A stretch of 64,000 nt of DNA from Prorocentrum cordatum (GCA_963575745.1 CAUYUJ010014333.1:251001-315000); one strand, 5' to 3'; shown: positions 32,392 to 41,765, counted from the stretch's first letter. Program-made: numbers and translations. Notes: generated by a model not told the origin, from the sequence alone.

Positions 32392-33231
32392 GTGCAGGCA
32401 CTTCCACGGCCGCGCCCACGACATGGCATCCATGGACTTAGAGCACCTTCTCGAGAAGCACAGGGAGGCCGGAGAAGGTCAGGGAGAACCAGGGAGGCCG
32501 GAAAAAACAGAGGGACACCACCAGAGGTGGCCGACGCAGAAGACGACTCCCTCCAGCAAGTCGAGGGCGTGCCGCGGGCCAAAGACACCCAGGCGATCTC
32601 GATCCTGCTCAAGATCGTGCGCATGCACAATCAGCAGCTACGCGACCCAACGGCGTCAGAGTGGTTCTGCATCGTGATCCTCTCGGAGTATTCCGTGATC
32701 ACGGCCGCGCGCGTGGCCAGCAAACAGTGCGCGTATGTGGCCTCTGGGGGCCTCCTGGAGCCTGGCCAGCTCGCAGCAGCGAAGCCATACCTTTGGCCAC
32801 CACACTTGTACATCACGCGTTCCGTGTTCAGATCCATGTTGGAAGCGGAGAGCCTCAAGAAGGAGGGGCGTCAGAACTAGCAACTCCTGGCCGAGTTGGG
32901 AGCGAAGTTGGCATTGAGAGCGACGGCGGAATCACCTGGCTTGATACCACGACGCTCTCGGTGCAGGAAGTGCTACAACGACGAATACACGAGGCTTCAG
33001 CTCTCGATGGCAGACGGCATTACTCTCCCCGACTCCAGCGGCGCCGACCAGACGACCTCGAAGCTCGAGCTCGAGCAGGCGATCGTGCAGCTGCTCTGCC
33101 CGGCGTGGGCGTGGCTCAAGATGGGCACCGCCCCTCTGGGGCACCTCGAGGCCCTGGCCCAGAAGCTGATCGACAAAACCAAGGGCAGGGAAGGACAAGG
33201 GCAAGCAGAGGCAGATCCAGAATCCTGGTAG
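32392..33231 (+). pseudogene. Long open frame broken by one in-frame TAG, unknown
   Basis: The reading frame is open from 32392 to 33231 (280 codons) except for a single TAG at 32878-32880. The two halves read smoothly into each other: a helical, charged segment ends LKKEGRQN before the stop and QLLAELGAKLALRATAE follows it. Upstream lies ISILLKIVRMHNQQLRD and EWFCIVILSEYSVITAARVA; downstream lies LELEQAIVQLLCPAWAWLKMG. GC3 bias is present. No domain recognised. Either a recently broken gene, a readthrough gene, or an assembly error at one base. Confidence 0.4.
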
Positions 33232-34030
33232 GTCCGACGTGCGGCCTTGTCGGGACGCATTAGAGCTGGAGAACTTGCATCGACGAAACTCGACACCTAA
33301 ATGCAATGGATGGTGCTGTGTTATTTCGGTGGAGGGTGCTTACACGTTTCCAGGTGCTGCGTACCGCTCTGTTCTTCATCGGTTCACTCCGAAGGGGGCT
33401 ACTTCTCACTAACACGTCCGACGTGGCGGGTGTCTGGGCTTAGTAACCTCTCGCCCTCACTGTCAGGCACGGCGACGACTTGGGACCAGGTACGCGTGCA
33501 CCCAGCTGCCATATCTGATATCACACACCACTGGACGTCGTCCCTGAGACTTCGACATTGGGGTTCGGATTGTATGAGTCCTAGCTTGGTGCGTGCAGGC
33601 GCGTGGGTAGGTTCCTTCCTCGCCCCTTGCGGTAAAGTTACTCCTGCGCGGGTAGTCGCAACGTTAAGACTGCCCGAAACGGCCGCATGCCGCTTCGTCT
33701 AACTATACTGTTTCTTTCTGCCCGTCGGTGACTGGGCAATGCCGCTAGGCCACGCCTGCTTCACGGAGTGGGCCACCAGCGATTGAGCCCCCCCCCCTGC
33801 TCGCGGCCCCAGCTTCGGCGGGGGGTCGGCCCTTTGGGACTATGTACTATAGAGCTTATGGTTTCGACGATGCACCTCGGGGCAAGCGGGGGGGGCTCTC
33901 ACTTCGTTCGCGTCGATTCGTTGCGGACACCGATGACTGGGACGTGTCGCTGGGCCACGTCTACTCCGATGTCGTCCCGTTGGGACGTGTCGCTGGGTAA
34001 GGTCTGCTTGTCAGACATAGTCTAGTCGCG
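33232..34030. other. No gene recognised
   Basis: Unique sequence. GGGACGTGTCGCTGGG occurs twice near 33950-34000. A 134-codon plus frame (33301-33702) lacks recognisable motifs. Confidence 0.4.
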
Positions 34031-34480
34031 ATGTCGAACTTCGGCGACCTTCATTACGTGATCTTGCGCTCTCTGATCTTGTACTCCGAGGCCCTGTTCT
34101 ACAAGGCAAGCGCCCGTTGCCTCACTCTCACTTGCAAGGCGATGGCCCGCACGCACCCCCCAACGCTGCGCCTCCTGTGCCCTCCTCCTGCTTTGGCCTC
34201 TCCGTCTTTCCTCGTCGCCTCTGTTCCGCGTCGTCCCCCTCTCGTCCGTCGTTGTGGTGGGGTGCAGAGCCTCTCCCCCTCCGGGCGGAGCGGGGGCCCG
34301 TCGACCCCAGCCCCCGAGGGGCCCCACCAGTTGCGACTTCTTCCGCGCCTGGAGGCACGAGGGGCTGCAAGGTGCGCGCGACACTCGGCCTCGACAGGGC
34401 TCACTTGCACGTCTGCACGAGCGAGTAGGGCACGGCACAGACCACGCGCAAGTTCCAGCCTCCTTCGCCTTCTTCAAATG
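34031..34480. other. No convincing gene
   Basis: A plus frame opening at 34031 (MSNFGDLHYVILRSLILYSE..) soon becomes low-complexity. Alternative frames are also open because of the GC-rich composition. Confidence 0.35.
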
Positions 34481-34800
34481 ATTATTATTATTATTATTCG
34501 TCATCCTCCTCCTCCGACTACCTCTCCGCCTATTCCGTCCTCTATTGTTCCTCTTATCCTCTTCGGTCATCCAGTCTATCTATCCTCCTTTTCATCCTCC
34601 TCCTACTACTCCTCCTCCTCCACATCCTCCTGCATACGCCTCCTGCTTCTGCACTCCGTCCTTCATGACCCAACCTCGTTCCTTATCCCCCTCTTCCTCG
34701 TCCACCCTCCATCACCATCCTCAACCTCCTCCTCCTCCTTCTGCTCCTCCTGCTCCTCCTCCTCCTCCACCATCCTCCATCGTCCTGATCCTCCGAAGAT
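34481..34800. repeat. ATT and TCC low-complexity arrays
   Basis: (ATT)n at 34481-34498, then CCTCCTCC-rich sequence to about 34785. Confidence 0.9.
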
Positions 34801-35147
34801 GCGTCGTTTCCGTGACGTCGCATCCCGGGATCTCGACCACCTCTCCGGGGCCAGGTTCTTCTCGCCCCGAGTCGTTTTTCCGCTGACGGCTCGAGCTGGG
34901 CAAGGAAACGAAGACGATGAAAAAACTGCCGCCATGATTCTGGGCCGTGAGATAGGACGTTACCAAAATTATACGACATCGCAAAAATCACGACTGGGGC
35001 CCCAGACCCCATCTTTCTGCGGCATCTTTCGAGCTGTATCGAGTTGTGAGGGCCCTGGGGCCCGAAACTGGACGAAAGCGCCCAATGTGCAAAAAAAAAC
35101 TACGCCCATAACTCAAAATGTGTTTGTGTAACGCATCGGTTTGTGGG

Positions 35148-35293
35148 GGAGATACCGATACCGCTAATCCCTGGACCTCTCCAGGGGTGAGATTCTGACC
35201 AGGATTCCAAGGCGAATCCAACCCTAGCAACGAAGGCTCTCCCAGGGGGCCCACGATGGCGAAAACGAGGCATTGGTAACGGTACCCGTACCT
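35148..35293 (+). repeat. Dispersed 'ATACCGATACCGCTA' element, copy 1
   Basis: Block order GATACCGATACCGCTAATCC, CTGGACCTCTCC, GGGGTGAGATTCTGACC, CGAAGGCTCTCCCAG. The same blocks occur at 37847-37972 and 51178-51313. Confidence 0.75.
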
Positions 35294-35429
35294 TTTCTTC
35301 CTCTCAGAGTTTTTCTTCAATCCGCGGCCCCAAGGAGGTCCCCACCGCTTCCCCAGGATCAGCTTTCCGCCCCTGGTCCGAGCGAGGTCGAGGACACCCG
35401 CCCGCACGGAACAAAACACAGGAATCGCC

Positions 35430-35632
35430 AGAGATCTGGGCCCGAGGGTGGCCGACCGGCCACAGGCGCTGGATCGCCCCGCAGCGCCACGCTGTCGAGC
35501 CCGAGCGTCGCAGGGCACCGCAACTCCGCGCGCACGCCGGCCGCGGCCAGCTCCCCGAGATCCAGCTCCAGCTCCGCCAGCCGCGCGGGGTCCATGCTTC
35601 GGGCACTTCCGAGGGGGGGCGGGCCTTTTTGG
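35430..35632 (-). CDS. Candidate exon with partial duplication, unknown protein
   Basis: The minus strand shows a strongly GC3-biased frame with alternating hydrophobic pattern: SMDPARLAELELDLGELA, then AGVRAELRCPATLGLDSVAL. A second partial copy of the exon start (reading SVDPARLAEL) lies at about 35770-35823. The exon and part of its flank were therefore duplicated, or an insertion split it. Exon ends are not resolved and the domain is not recognised. It lies on the same strand as the other host genes. Confidence 0.4.
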
Positions 35633-35823
35633 CTCGCGTCCAACCCATCCCCGTCTCCACTGGCGCGGCCTTGGCACTGGCCGTAACCGTGCAAGGTTGG
35701 GATTTTTGGCTGTTTCTTCCAGTTTCGCGGGGCCTGTCCAAATCTCGAAGGGTGGGCTGGAGGGGCTGAGATACCAGCTCCGCCAGCCGGGCGGGGTCCA
35801 CGCTTCGGGCGCTTCCCGGGGGT

Positions 35824-36355
35824 GGGAGGGGGCCTCGCGACTGCGTTAGCGTCAAGACATCACTCTCCTCGCATCTCACTCTCCTCCCTCTCCTCTTCCT
35901 CTCCTCGCATCGTGAAAAATCCCAACGGAAGGTTGCTGGCAATGTTCGGCCCATGGGGGCCTTCGACGAGCCCCCGAACCAGTAAGAAACAAATTCGGAT
36001 GAAAAACGGGTCTCGGGGAATGACTGGGCTAGGATTAAGCTTATGAAGGAAGCCCAAAACTGCGACTACCTGGTGTGTGTCGTCAATCTGGTCGGTATTT
36101 CCTCGATTTCGCCCTCCGGGGTCCGTTATCGGGCCCTGGGACTGACACGAATGAATCCAGAACGAACAATTTCGCCCAGGGCCATGTCGGGACCTGTGGG
36201 GTCGCGGATTGAGAAACTCAGGCCAGCGGATGCCAGGGAGTGGGCCCCTGGAGGAAAGGGGGCCTGGGATCCTCTTCGCAGGCCGTCGGGGCCCACGGGG
36301 CCCTCCACGGACCCCGAGGCCGTCATATGAACCCGGCGCGACCTCGATGATGGAC
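35824..36355. other. No gene recognised
   Basis: A TCTCCTC-rich patch (35865-35905) is followed by unique sequence with open frames on both strands but no motif. Confidence 0.4.
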
Positions 36356-36590
36356 AACGCAGTTCTGAGCAATGCATAGCAGTGTAAAGCAACGCAATGC
36401 AAAGTATTGCTTGGCATGGTTTGGCATTGGCTTTGCATGGCTTGGAATTGCTTGGCGCTGCTTGGGTCATTGCTTGGTGTTGCGTTGCACTGCTTGGCGC
36501 TGTTCGGCACTGACTCGCGTTGCTTGGCGACGCTTGGCATTATTTGTCATTGATTGGCATTGGCTTTGCATTGCTTGGCAATCCTCCGAG
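36356..36590. repeat. Degenerate TTGGCATTGC short-unit repeat
   Basis: Irregular repetition of GCTTGGCATTG, GCTTGGCGCTG and GCAATGCA motifs every 10-15 bp. Confidence 0.8.
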
Positions 36591-37520
36591 GAACCACGAG
36601 TAACGCTGGGGGCCGCCTCTGAGGAAGGAACCCCGAGAAACCCAACGCAACATCGAGAAACACCAAGAAGCGCCGGATGCCGCATTTGGCGAAAGCCCCC
36701 GCTCCCACCATATTATTCCACAGACAGTAAGACCCCCTCAGGCAAAGCCAAATTGAGGAATAACTACTCGGGATAAGACTAAGTAGTCCTTAGGAAAATT
36801 CAACTGGGAATCTACGATAGGACCTGTTTCCATCCGGATGTCTCTCCTTCACGGCGATCAGGGGGCCTCTCGGGAGGCCTCGGAGGGCCCTTCATGGAGA
36901 GGCTATTGGGGTGGCACTCTGTGCGCGCGACCTCAAAACCCCGACAGACCTTAACCGCCCTGTGAGTCCCCGCAAGGCCTTGGGACCCTGGAGGCCCCCG
37001 TCGCCCGAGACATCCTCAACGAACGACCCGAGTCCCAAGAAGACCGGGCGGCCACCCTGAATCCCCACTGAAGCCGATGCGCTGGCGATGCGGTGCGATC
37101 CACCTAACTACCCCATCGACGCCGACCCTTGGCAGCGCGCATGAGAAGGTAGGGGCCTCTCGGGGGCCTCGGAGGGCTCCAGGGAGCGACCTCGCAAGAT
37201 CCTGATCTCCGACGATACGACTCTTGCAAGCATCTCGTTGTGTTCTTTCTCTTCCAGGACAAGATTTGGGGCCCCGGGGCCATCAGAAACGGATGCAGGG
37301 CAAGAACATGCCCCCGGGGAAGGGGTCGAGACCTCTGGGGCGGCGGATTGGAAAAATCGCATCGTCGGACGTATCGGTTCATCTCAAAAGACAGCCATCG
37401 CGCTGCCATAGGGAATGCTGAATACGGAACGAAGGAGGCTTTTTGTGGCAACGAAGGGATTCCACGGCCTGGATCTAGGCAACGGCCCAGAAGACGGAGC
37501 CCCTCATGAGCCCGAAATAC
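36591..37520. other. No gene recognised
   Basis: Unique and element-like sequence. CATCAGAAACGGATGCAGGG and GGCGGATTGGAAAAATCGCA resemble pieces of other dispersed elements in the window. No supported gene. Confidence 0.4.
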
Positions 37521-37529
37521 CTACTGAGA

Positions 37530-37690
37530 CGAAGCCAGGACGAGGATAAACTCGGGCGAGGATAAGTCGAGAATCTCTGAGATCCGGCGGCTCAGGAGGA
37601 TGTCTCGGGCGCCACGGCCTTCTCAGAGCGTTCTGGAACGCTCTGAGAGCGTTGCGGCTCGCTCTGGAACGTATGTATCCTCGTCCTAGC
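37530..37690 (-). repeat. Dispersed element, copy 2 (partner at 5.8-6.07 kb)
   Basis: Aligns with 5860-6000: ACGAAGCCAGG, CTCTGAGATCCGGCGG, GGAGGATGTCTCGGGCGC, CAGAGCGTTCTGGAACG. It has an extra GAGGATAA duplication relative to copy 1 and no spliced-leader remnant beside it. Confidence 0.75.
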
Positions 37691-37846
37691 CCCCTCCGAG
37701 GTGCTCCTTGTTTCAGCGACTTGGCTGCACCCACCCTCTCACTCTCAAGGCAGCCAACCTGCAAGGGAAGACCCAGGCCGCGACGCGCCAGGCACGGCTG
37801 CCTGGGCGTTGCAGGGGCGCCTCGGGGCCCAGGGGTGGAGACACAC

Positions 37847-37972
37847 AACAAAAAAATACCGATACGGCTACTCCCCGTCGACCTTTCCTGGGGTGCATTC
37901 TGACCGAAATTCCGAGGAGAAACCCAGCCGTGGCGACGAGAGCTCTCCAGGACGAGCCGCGGTACTGGCACC
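37847..37972 (+). repeat. Dispersed 'ATACCGATACCGCTA' element, copy 2
   Basis: AATACCGATACGGCTACTCC, CCTGGGGTGCATTCTGACC, CGACGAGAGCTCTCCAGGAC match the copies at 35.1 and 51.2 kb. Confidence 0.7.
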
Positions 37973-38089
37973 TCTTCCTCCTCTGACCCCTCAGGGACCA
38001 AAACACAGACAAAAGCACAAAGCCCTCACCACTTATTTGCTGCGCCGCCCGAATATGACGACCAGGCGTTCGAGCAGAAGATCGACTAC

Positions 38090-38640
38090 AGAGTCCCACC
38101 AGCCCTTTAGAATGCGCGTAGTTTAGCGAGTTTCGTCTTCCAATCCCCGTCTTCCCCTTTGGAATCGCCCCCCTCCCCCTGGACCTGGACGGAGCGTTTC
38201 GCGGGTGGTTGGAGCGTCCAGATGGTCTCGGCGAGACGGCTGAAATTATTGACTTTAGCAGGGTTTGGGCCACATGTTGACCTCCTGGAGGGGAGGCGCT
38301 AACTTTTATTATGACCCCTCGTTTCCTCGATCTCCTCCAAAATGGCCTCCGAGGCTTTCAAGGGTGCCCCAAGAGGGCCCCGAAAGGCCCCCAAGAGGCC
38401 CCCAAGAGGCCCCCAAGAGGCCCCCAAAAGGCGCCCAAGGGGCTCCCAAGAAACACCCAAGATGTCTCAAGAGGACTCCCAGAAGCACCCAAGACGCCCC
38501 AAGAGGTCCCCAGGATCGCCAAGAGACCCCCAAGACGCCCCAAGAGGACCCCAAGAAGCTCTCGAAAGACATCCGAAGAGACTCCGAGAGGCATCCAAGA
38601 GGCCTCTGTTGAGCAGGGACCGACCGTCCCGGCATTGATA
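38090..38640 (+). repeat. Composite element with AGAGGCCCCCA minisatellite, copy 2
   Basis: CCCACCAGCCCTTTAGAATG and GTTTAGCGAG at the start, ATTATTGACTTTAGCAGGGT in the middle, then (AAGAGGCCCCC)n and diverged derivatives to about 38640, parallel to 24230-24870. Confidence 0.78.
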
Positions 38641-38654
38641 TAGTCATACCACGA

Positions 38655-38795
38655 CATGTTCTTAGAACCCCAAAATGTTCTAAGAACAACAACAAGGTTC
38701 TTAGAACATACGCCCGTTGTTTTAACAAGACAGTCCCAGCCAGAAATGTTCTAAGAACATTTCGTGGGAACCACAAAAGGTTCTTAGAACATTGT
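38655..38795. repeat. Cluster of five GTTCTWAGAAC palindromes
   Basis: Perfect 11-bp palindromes around a central A/T lie at 38658-38668, 38677-38687, 38697-38707, 38748-38758 and 38780-38790. Spacings are irregular (19, 20, 51, 32 bp). Confidence 0.9.
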
Positions 38796-38844
38796 TTTGT
38801 GGGGCTATAGGCGAGCCAGGACGCTTCGCCACTACTTGACTCTG

Positions 38845-39010
38845 GTCATTCTGCTCGTCCTCCTCCTCCTCCTCCTCCACCTACCCCTAGCCCTCCTCTT
38901 GCTCATCCGCCTGTTTCTCCTCCTTCCTCCAGCCTCCTCCTCATCCCCCTCTCCCCCTTCTTCTCCTCCTTCTCCTCCTCCGATTCCTCCTCCATCCTCC
39001 CCCTTTTGGG
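38845..39010. repeat. CTCCTC low-complexity tract
   Basis: Imperfect CTCCTCCTC and CCTCCTTC repeats. Confidence 0.85.
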
Positions 39011-39504
39011 GTACGATGTCTTACCCAGCCCTTTATTCCACTGCATGCTCCTCAACATCCCTGATCAGGGCAACTCGTCTGGGCATCGTTTCTGGATGGG
39101 CTAGTGGGGTACACGCAGGAGGACCACTGATCTGCGAACATTCTACGTATCTTTAGTGGAAGCTCGACGAAATCACACTTCTGGGGAAAGTGGACTTTGA
39201 AGTCGATCTTCTACTCGACTCGCCGGAGACGGGCAGGGCGCGCGCCGCGCAAGCCATCACCTCTCAAAGCAGCCCGCGGAGCGGGCATATCGGTACCCGC
39301 TTCCCATGTCTTCCATGGCAAGGAGGCAGGGGAGAAGGAAGAATCCGCTGCCCCTCAAGAGGGCTATGCGATCACAGACGCGCACCCCGAGCGAAATCGA
39401 CGGCAGGGCGGTGAAAGCAAAAACCTGGGAAAGCCCAAGGCTCGGAGGACTCGCGCAGCAGGAAACCAGAGGGCGACAGCTACGAACTTGCCCCCAAAAC
39501 GTAC

Positions 39505-39676
39505 CTGCCTCCTCCTCTGAGTGGAGGGCCGCCTCCGCCGCAGCGCCCGACATGCAGCGCACTGCCCTCTCGCCCAGCGGGACTACCAGCAGCGTGCCGT
39601 CAGCGGACAACTCCTCCCTGGGCACGTAGCCCTGGTTCTCCCGCGCGTCCCCGCCGTCCCGCTCCGCCTCGGCAGC
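39505..39676 (-). CDS. Host gene with PDZ-like domain: exon 3 of the visible part
   Basis: Exon of 172 nt, joined in phase to exon 2 as ELQ|AAEAERDGG. It includes GYVPREELSADGTLLVVPLG and a Cys-containing end, RAVRCMSGAAAEAAL. The 3' end has a canonical donor (CAG|GTACGT at 39504). The acceptor is the CTCCAG at 39677-39682, part of a target-site duplication. The next exon downstream was not found in the window. Confidence 0.55.
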
Positions 39677-39834
39677 CTGGAGCAGGGCTAAGACATATAG
39701 ATGGTGCTTTCCATGTTCGTTTTGCGCTCAACTCCCATCGTAGTTGTGTCGTCGTCCCGCCGTTGCTTCAAAACGAAGTCGAAACAAAAACGGTCCACGA
39801 AATCGCGAAAACAACATTTAGTTCGAGCCCTGTC
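39677..39834 (-). mobile_element. Introner-type intron, GA-AG, with 7-bp target duplication
   Basis: This 158-bp intron starts GACAGGGCTCGAACTAAATG and ends TCTTAGCCCTGCTCCAG. CTCCAGG flanks the insertion on both sides (CTCCAG|GACAGGG and CTGCTCCAG|GCTGCC). Removing it restores an uninterrupted GAGCTCCAGGCTGCCGAG coding sequence. Its ends are inverted (CAGGGCT..AA). Size, end motif and splice logic match the element at 9034-9187. Confidence 0.72.
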
Positions 39835-39944
39835 CTGGAGCTCCGCCCACTCCAGCGTCTGCACCTCCGCCCGGTCCACCAGCAGCCTCGCGAACGCGTC
39901 CTCCAGGTCCTGGCCCGAGAGCCCGAAGACCGAAGGAGCAAAAA
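39835..39944 (-). CDS. Host gene with PDZ-like domain: exon 2 of the visible part
   Basis: Exon of 110 nt, open in the phase set by both neighbours. It reads SVFGLSGQDLEDAFARLL and ends EWAELQ. Together with exon 1 it gives a strand-turn-helix arrangement like the end of a PDZ-like domain (GIGGYPL.. then a helix starting SGQDLEDAF). The acceptor is TTGGTGCAG; the donor is GA. Confidence 0.55.
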
Positions 39945-40308
39945 CTGCACCAACAAAAGCTCTCGCAGGTCGGCGCGGGTTGCCTGGATCGGCGCTGGAC
40001 ACTCCTCCATTGCGCGCAGAGCGCGCCAGGAAAGGCGCCATAGACGCCGCCGAGGGGGCCCACCGCCAACCCAAGGAATCCGCGTGGACCTCCGAAAGTG
40101 TACCCGCCGGTCGGAAGAAGCAGGTAGAGACATGAAGTAGGAAGGCGGACAAAGAAGATTGGGTCTGAGTCCCGACCAGATAATGACAAACAACTACAAA
40201 GAGTGCATAGTAGTGACGTGGGAAAAAGTAGGTTGGGATCTGGGAATCCATAAGTATCCACTTTCAACGGCCGGCGTGTATGTTCGTGTCGTTTTTCCTT
40301 CTTCGAGC

Positions 40309-40467
40309 AGAGCGGGTAGCCGCCGATGCCCAGGATCACCACCCCGGCGCGCAGGACGCCCTTCTCGGGGGGGTCGCCCTGCACCGCGGCGATCCTGTAG
40401 CCACCCTGGTCAATGGCCTCGAGGCGGTACATGCCGCTGCCGCTCACCAGGAGGCGTCGAGGGCGCA
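40309..40467 (-). CDS. Host gene with PDZ-like domain: exon 1 of the visible part
   Basis: Exon of 159 nt on the minus strand, strongly GC3-biased. Contains LLVSGSGMYRLEAIDQGG, YRIAAVQGDPPEKGVLRAG and VVILGIGGYPL, i.e. the order of beta-strands and the R-x-G-D/G-x-x-I-L-x-I-x-G pattern of a PDZ-like domain. The acceptor (GTTCAG, 40468-40473) is provided by sequence adjoining a MITE-like element. The proposed donor is GC (CTCT|GCTCGAAG), giving a 364-bp intron 1. Exons 1-3 join in phase, the main support for the model. PDZ identity is by eye; the 5' exons are unknown. Confidence 0.55.
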
Positions 40468-40477
40468 CTGAACGCAC

Positions 40478-40632
40478 TGACCCGGGTGAATGCAAACCTG
40501 GGTCAGTCGGGCCTTGCAGGATCCTGCAACATCCTGCAGGATCCTGCGCGCCAAGCCAGGCCCATGCAATTCTGGCTCTGCAGGATCCCGCGAGATCTGG
40601 CGCTCTGGCTGACCCCGTTTGCATTGACCCCC
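40478..40632 (-). mobile_element. GGGTCAGT TIR element, copy 3, at an exon border
   Basis: The outer ends are GACCCGGGTGAATGCAAACC and, inverted, GGGGGTCAATGCAAACGGGG, so this copy shows the longest terminal inverted repeat (~30 bp). The interior has the TGCAGGATCCTGC palindromes of copies 1 and 2. It lies 5 bp upstream of the GTTCAG acceptor of the PDZ-like gene's exon 1, so it makes up most of that intron's 3' end. Confidence 0.75.
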
Positions 40633-40734
40633 GGCTCTAGGCTCCCGAGGGCGCGAGAAAGCACACGGCCTGGCCCGGGGTCTCAAAAGTCGGCCCCAGG
40701 GCTGGAGGTCTCCTAGATGCAGGTCGGAGTAACT

Positions 40735-40805
40735 GGGGTCGGGGAATCGCACCTCGCCGATGCATCGCCGATGCATCGCCGATGCGACGCGACCGAAAAT
40801 GGGAG
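40735..40805. repeat. GCCGATGCATCGGC-family element
   Basis: GGGTCGGGGAATCGCACCTC followed by three CGCCGATGCAT units. Relatives at 11.5, 16.3 and 51.7 kb. Confidence 0.65.
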
Positions 40806-41038
40806 GCCTAGACGAAGATGTCCGGGGGCGCGCCCCCTCCGGCCTCCCAGGGCTCAGGATGGCCCTCCGCGGGCCGCCCCCCATCTTGCCGTCCACGCGC
40901 AGCGCACAGGAGCCCCAGCTCCGCCACTCCTGGGGGCACCCGCCCCCCACGACGGACGACGACGACGACAACGACGCCGACGACGACGAGGACGACGACG
41001 AGGCTGGGCCCCAGCAGGTGAGGTCGGCGAGACATCGG
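40806..41038. other. Possible upstream exon plus GAC microsatellite
   Basis: On the minus strand 40850-40945 has plausible codons (QEWRSWGSCALRVDGKMGG) upstream of the PDZ-like exons, but the splice sites are not clear. 40955-41000 is a GAC repeat. Confidence 0.3.
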
Positions 41039-41039
41039 G

Positions 41040-41165
41040 GGCTCGCACGCTCTTGGCCGTCTTCGGCCCCTGGGGCCCTCGCTGGGCCCCGAGGCCGTCA
41101 AAACGGCTCGGGATGCGGGTCGAGACCTCTTGAGGTCGACGTTGTCACAAAAATCATGATGTCGG
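41040..41165 (-). repeat. Dispersed 'GACGTCGTGATTTT' element, copy 2 (inverted)
   Basis: The minus strand reads CATGATTTTTGTGACAACGT, GAGCCGTTTTGACGG and GGCCCAGCGAGGGCCCC in the same order as 48485-48645. Confidence 0.7.
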
Positions 41166-41602
41166 GGGTGCGAGAGGATTCGAACAAGAGACCGCCCCAT
41201 AAATGACCTGTTCTCCGACTCAACGGAAAAATATACGGTGTGTAGTTCAACGGAAATGTTACGCATCTGTCGCAGATTCGGCGAACAATTAGTCAATATC
41301 CTACTCGAAAGATGGGGCCTTGAGGAGTGGGGCCCCAGGACGAGAAGCCTGAAACAGTGTAGATCCAACATGGGACCCCCTGTTATCCTCAGAGTCCCAT
41401 CCCCTGGACCTCTGGGGCAACGTCAGCGGGGACCAGCTCAGGGGAGGAAACATCGACCTCGCCGATAGATCGGCGACAGGCTCCAATAGCAAATCTGGAC
41501 GCTCCTGGGCGGGGTGGACTGTCAGTCCCCTATCGGCGATCAATGTACGATTTGGGGTCGATGCGTCCCCCCTGAGCCTATCCACCTCTAAGGTTGCCTC
41601 TT
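41166..41602. other. No gene recognised
   Basis: Unique sequence. CCCTATCGGCGATCAATG at 41528 also occurs at 47003, marking another shared fragment. Confidence 0.4.
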
Positions 41603-41765
41603 GACTATCGGGTCATAACTCGGCTCTCCTGCAGCCGTTCGGGACGATCCGGGCACCCCAGGAACGCCCTTGGCGAGCAGCTGGAAGGCATCCCGAAGCT
41701 GGAGAACCGCCGAGAGCCGACGAAAACGCCAGAAAATCCCGAGCCTCGAAAGCCCGAGCCATTTC
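41603..41765 (+). repeat. Dispersed 'CATAACTCGG..CCGTTCGGGA' element, copy 1
   Basis: Blocks GGGTCATAACTCGGCTCT, GCCGTTCGGGACGATCCGGG, GGAAGGCATCCCGAAGCTG, GAGCCTCGAAAGCCCGA. Two further copies at 47090-47255 and 50970-51122. Confidence 0.8.

Noticed and set aside
34031-35131. 367-codon plus-strand frame as a gene
   Set aside because: Mostly Ser/Pro from TCC and ATT microsatellites. Only the first ~45 codons look natural and they match nothing I recognise.
41170-41195. ATTCGAAC, possible tRNA T-loop (also at 61628)
   Set aside because: The flanking bases do not form a T-stem, and no anticodon arm or acceptor stem can be built at either place.
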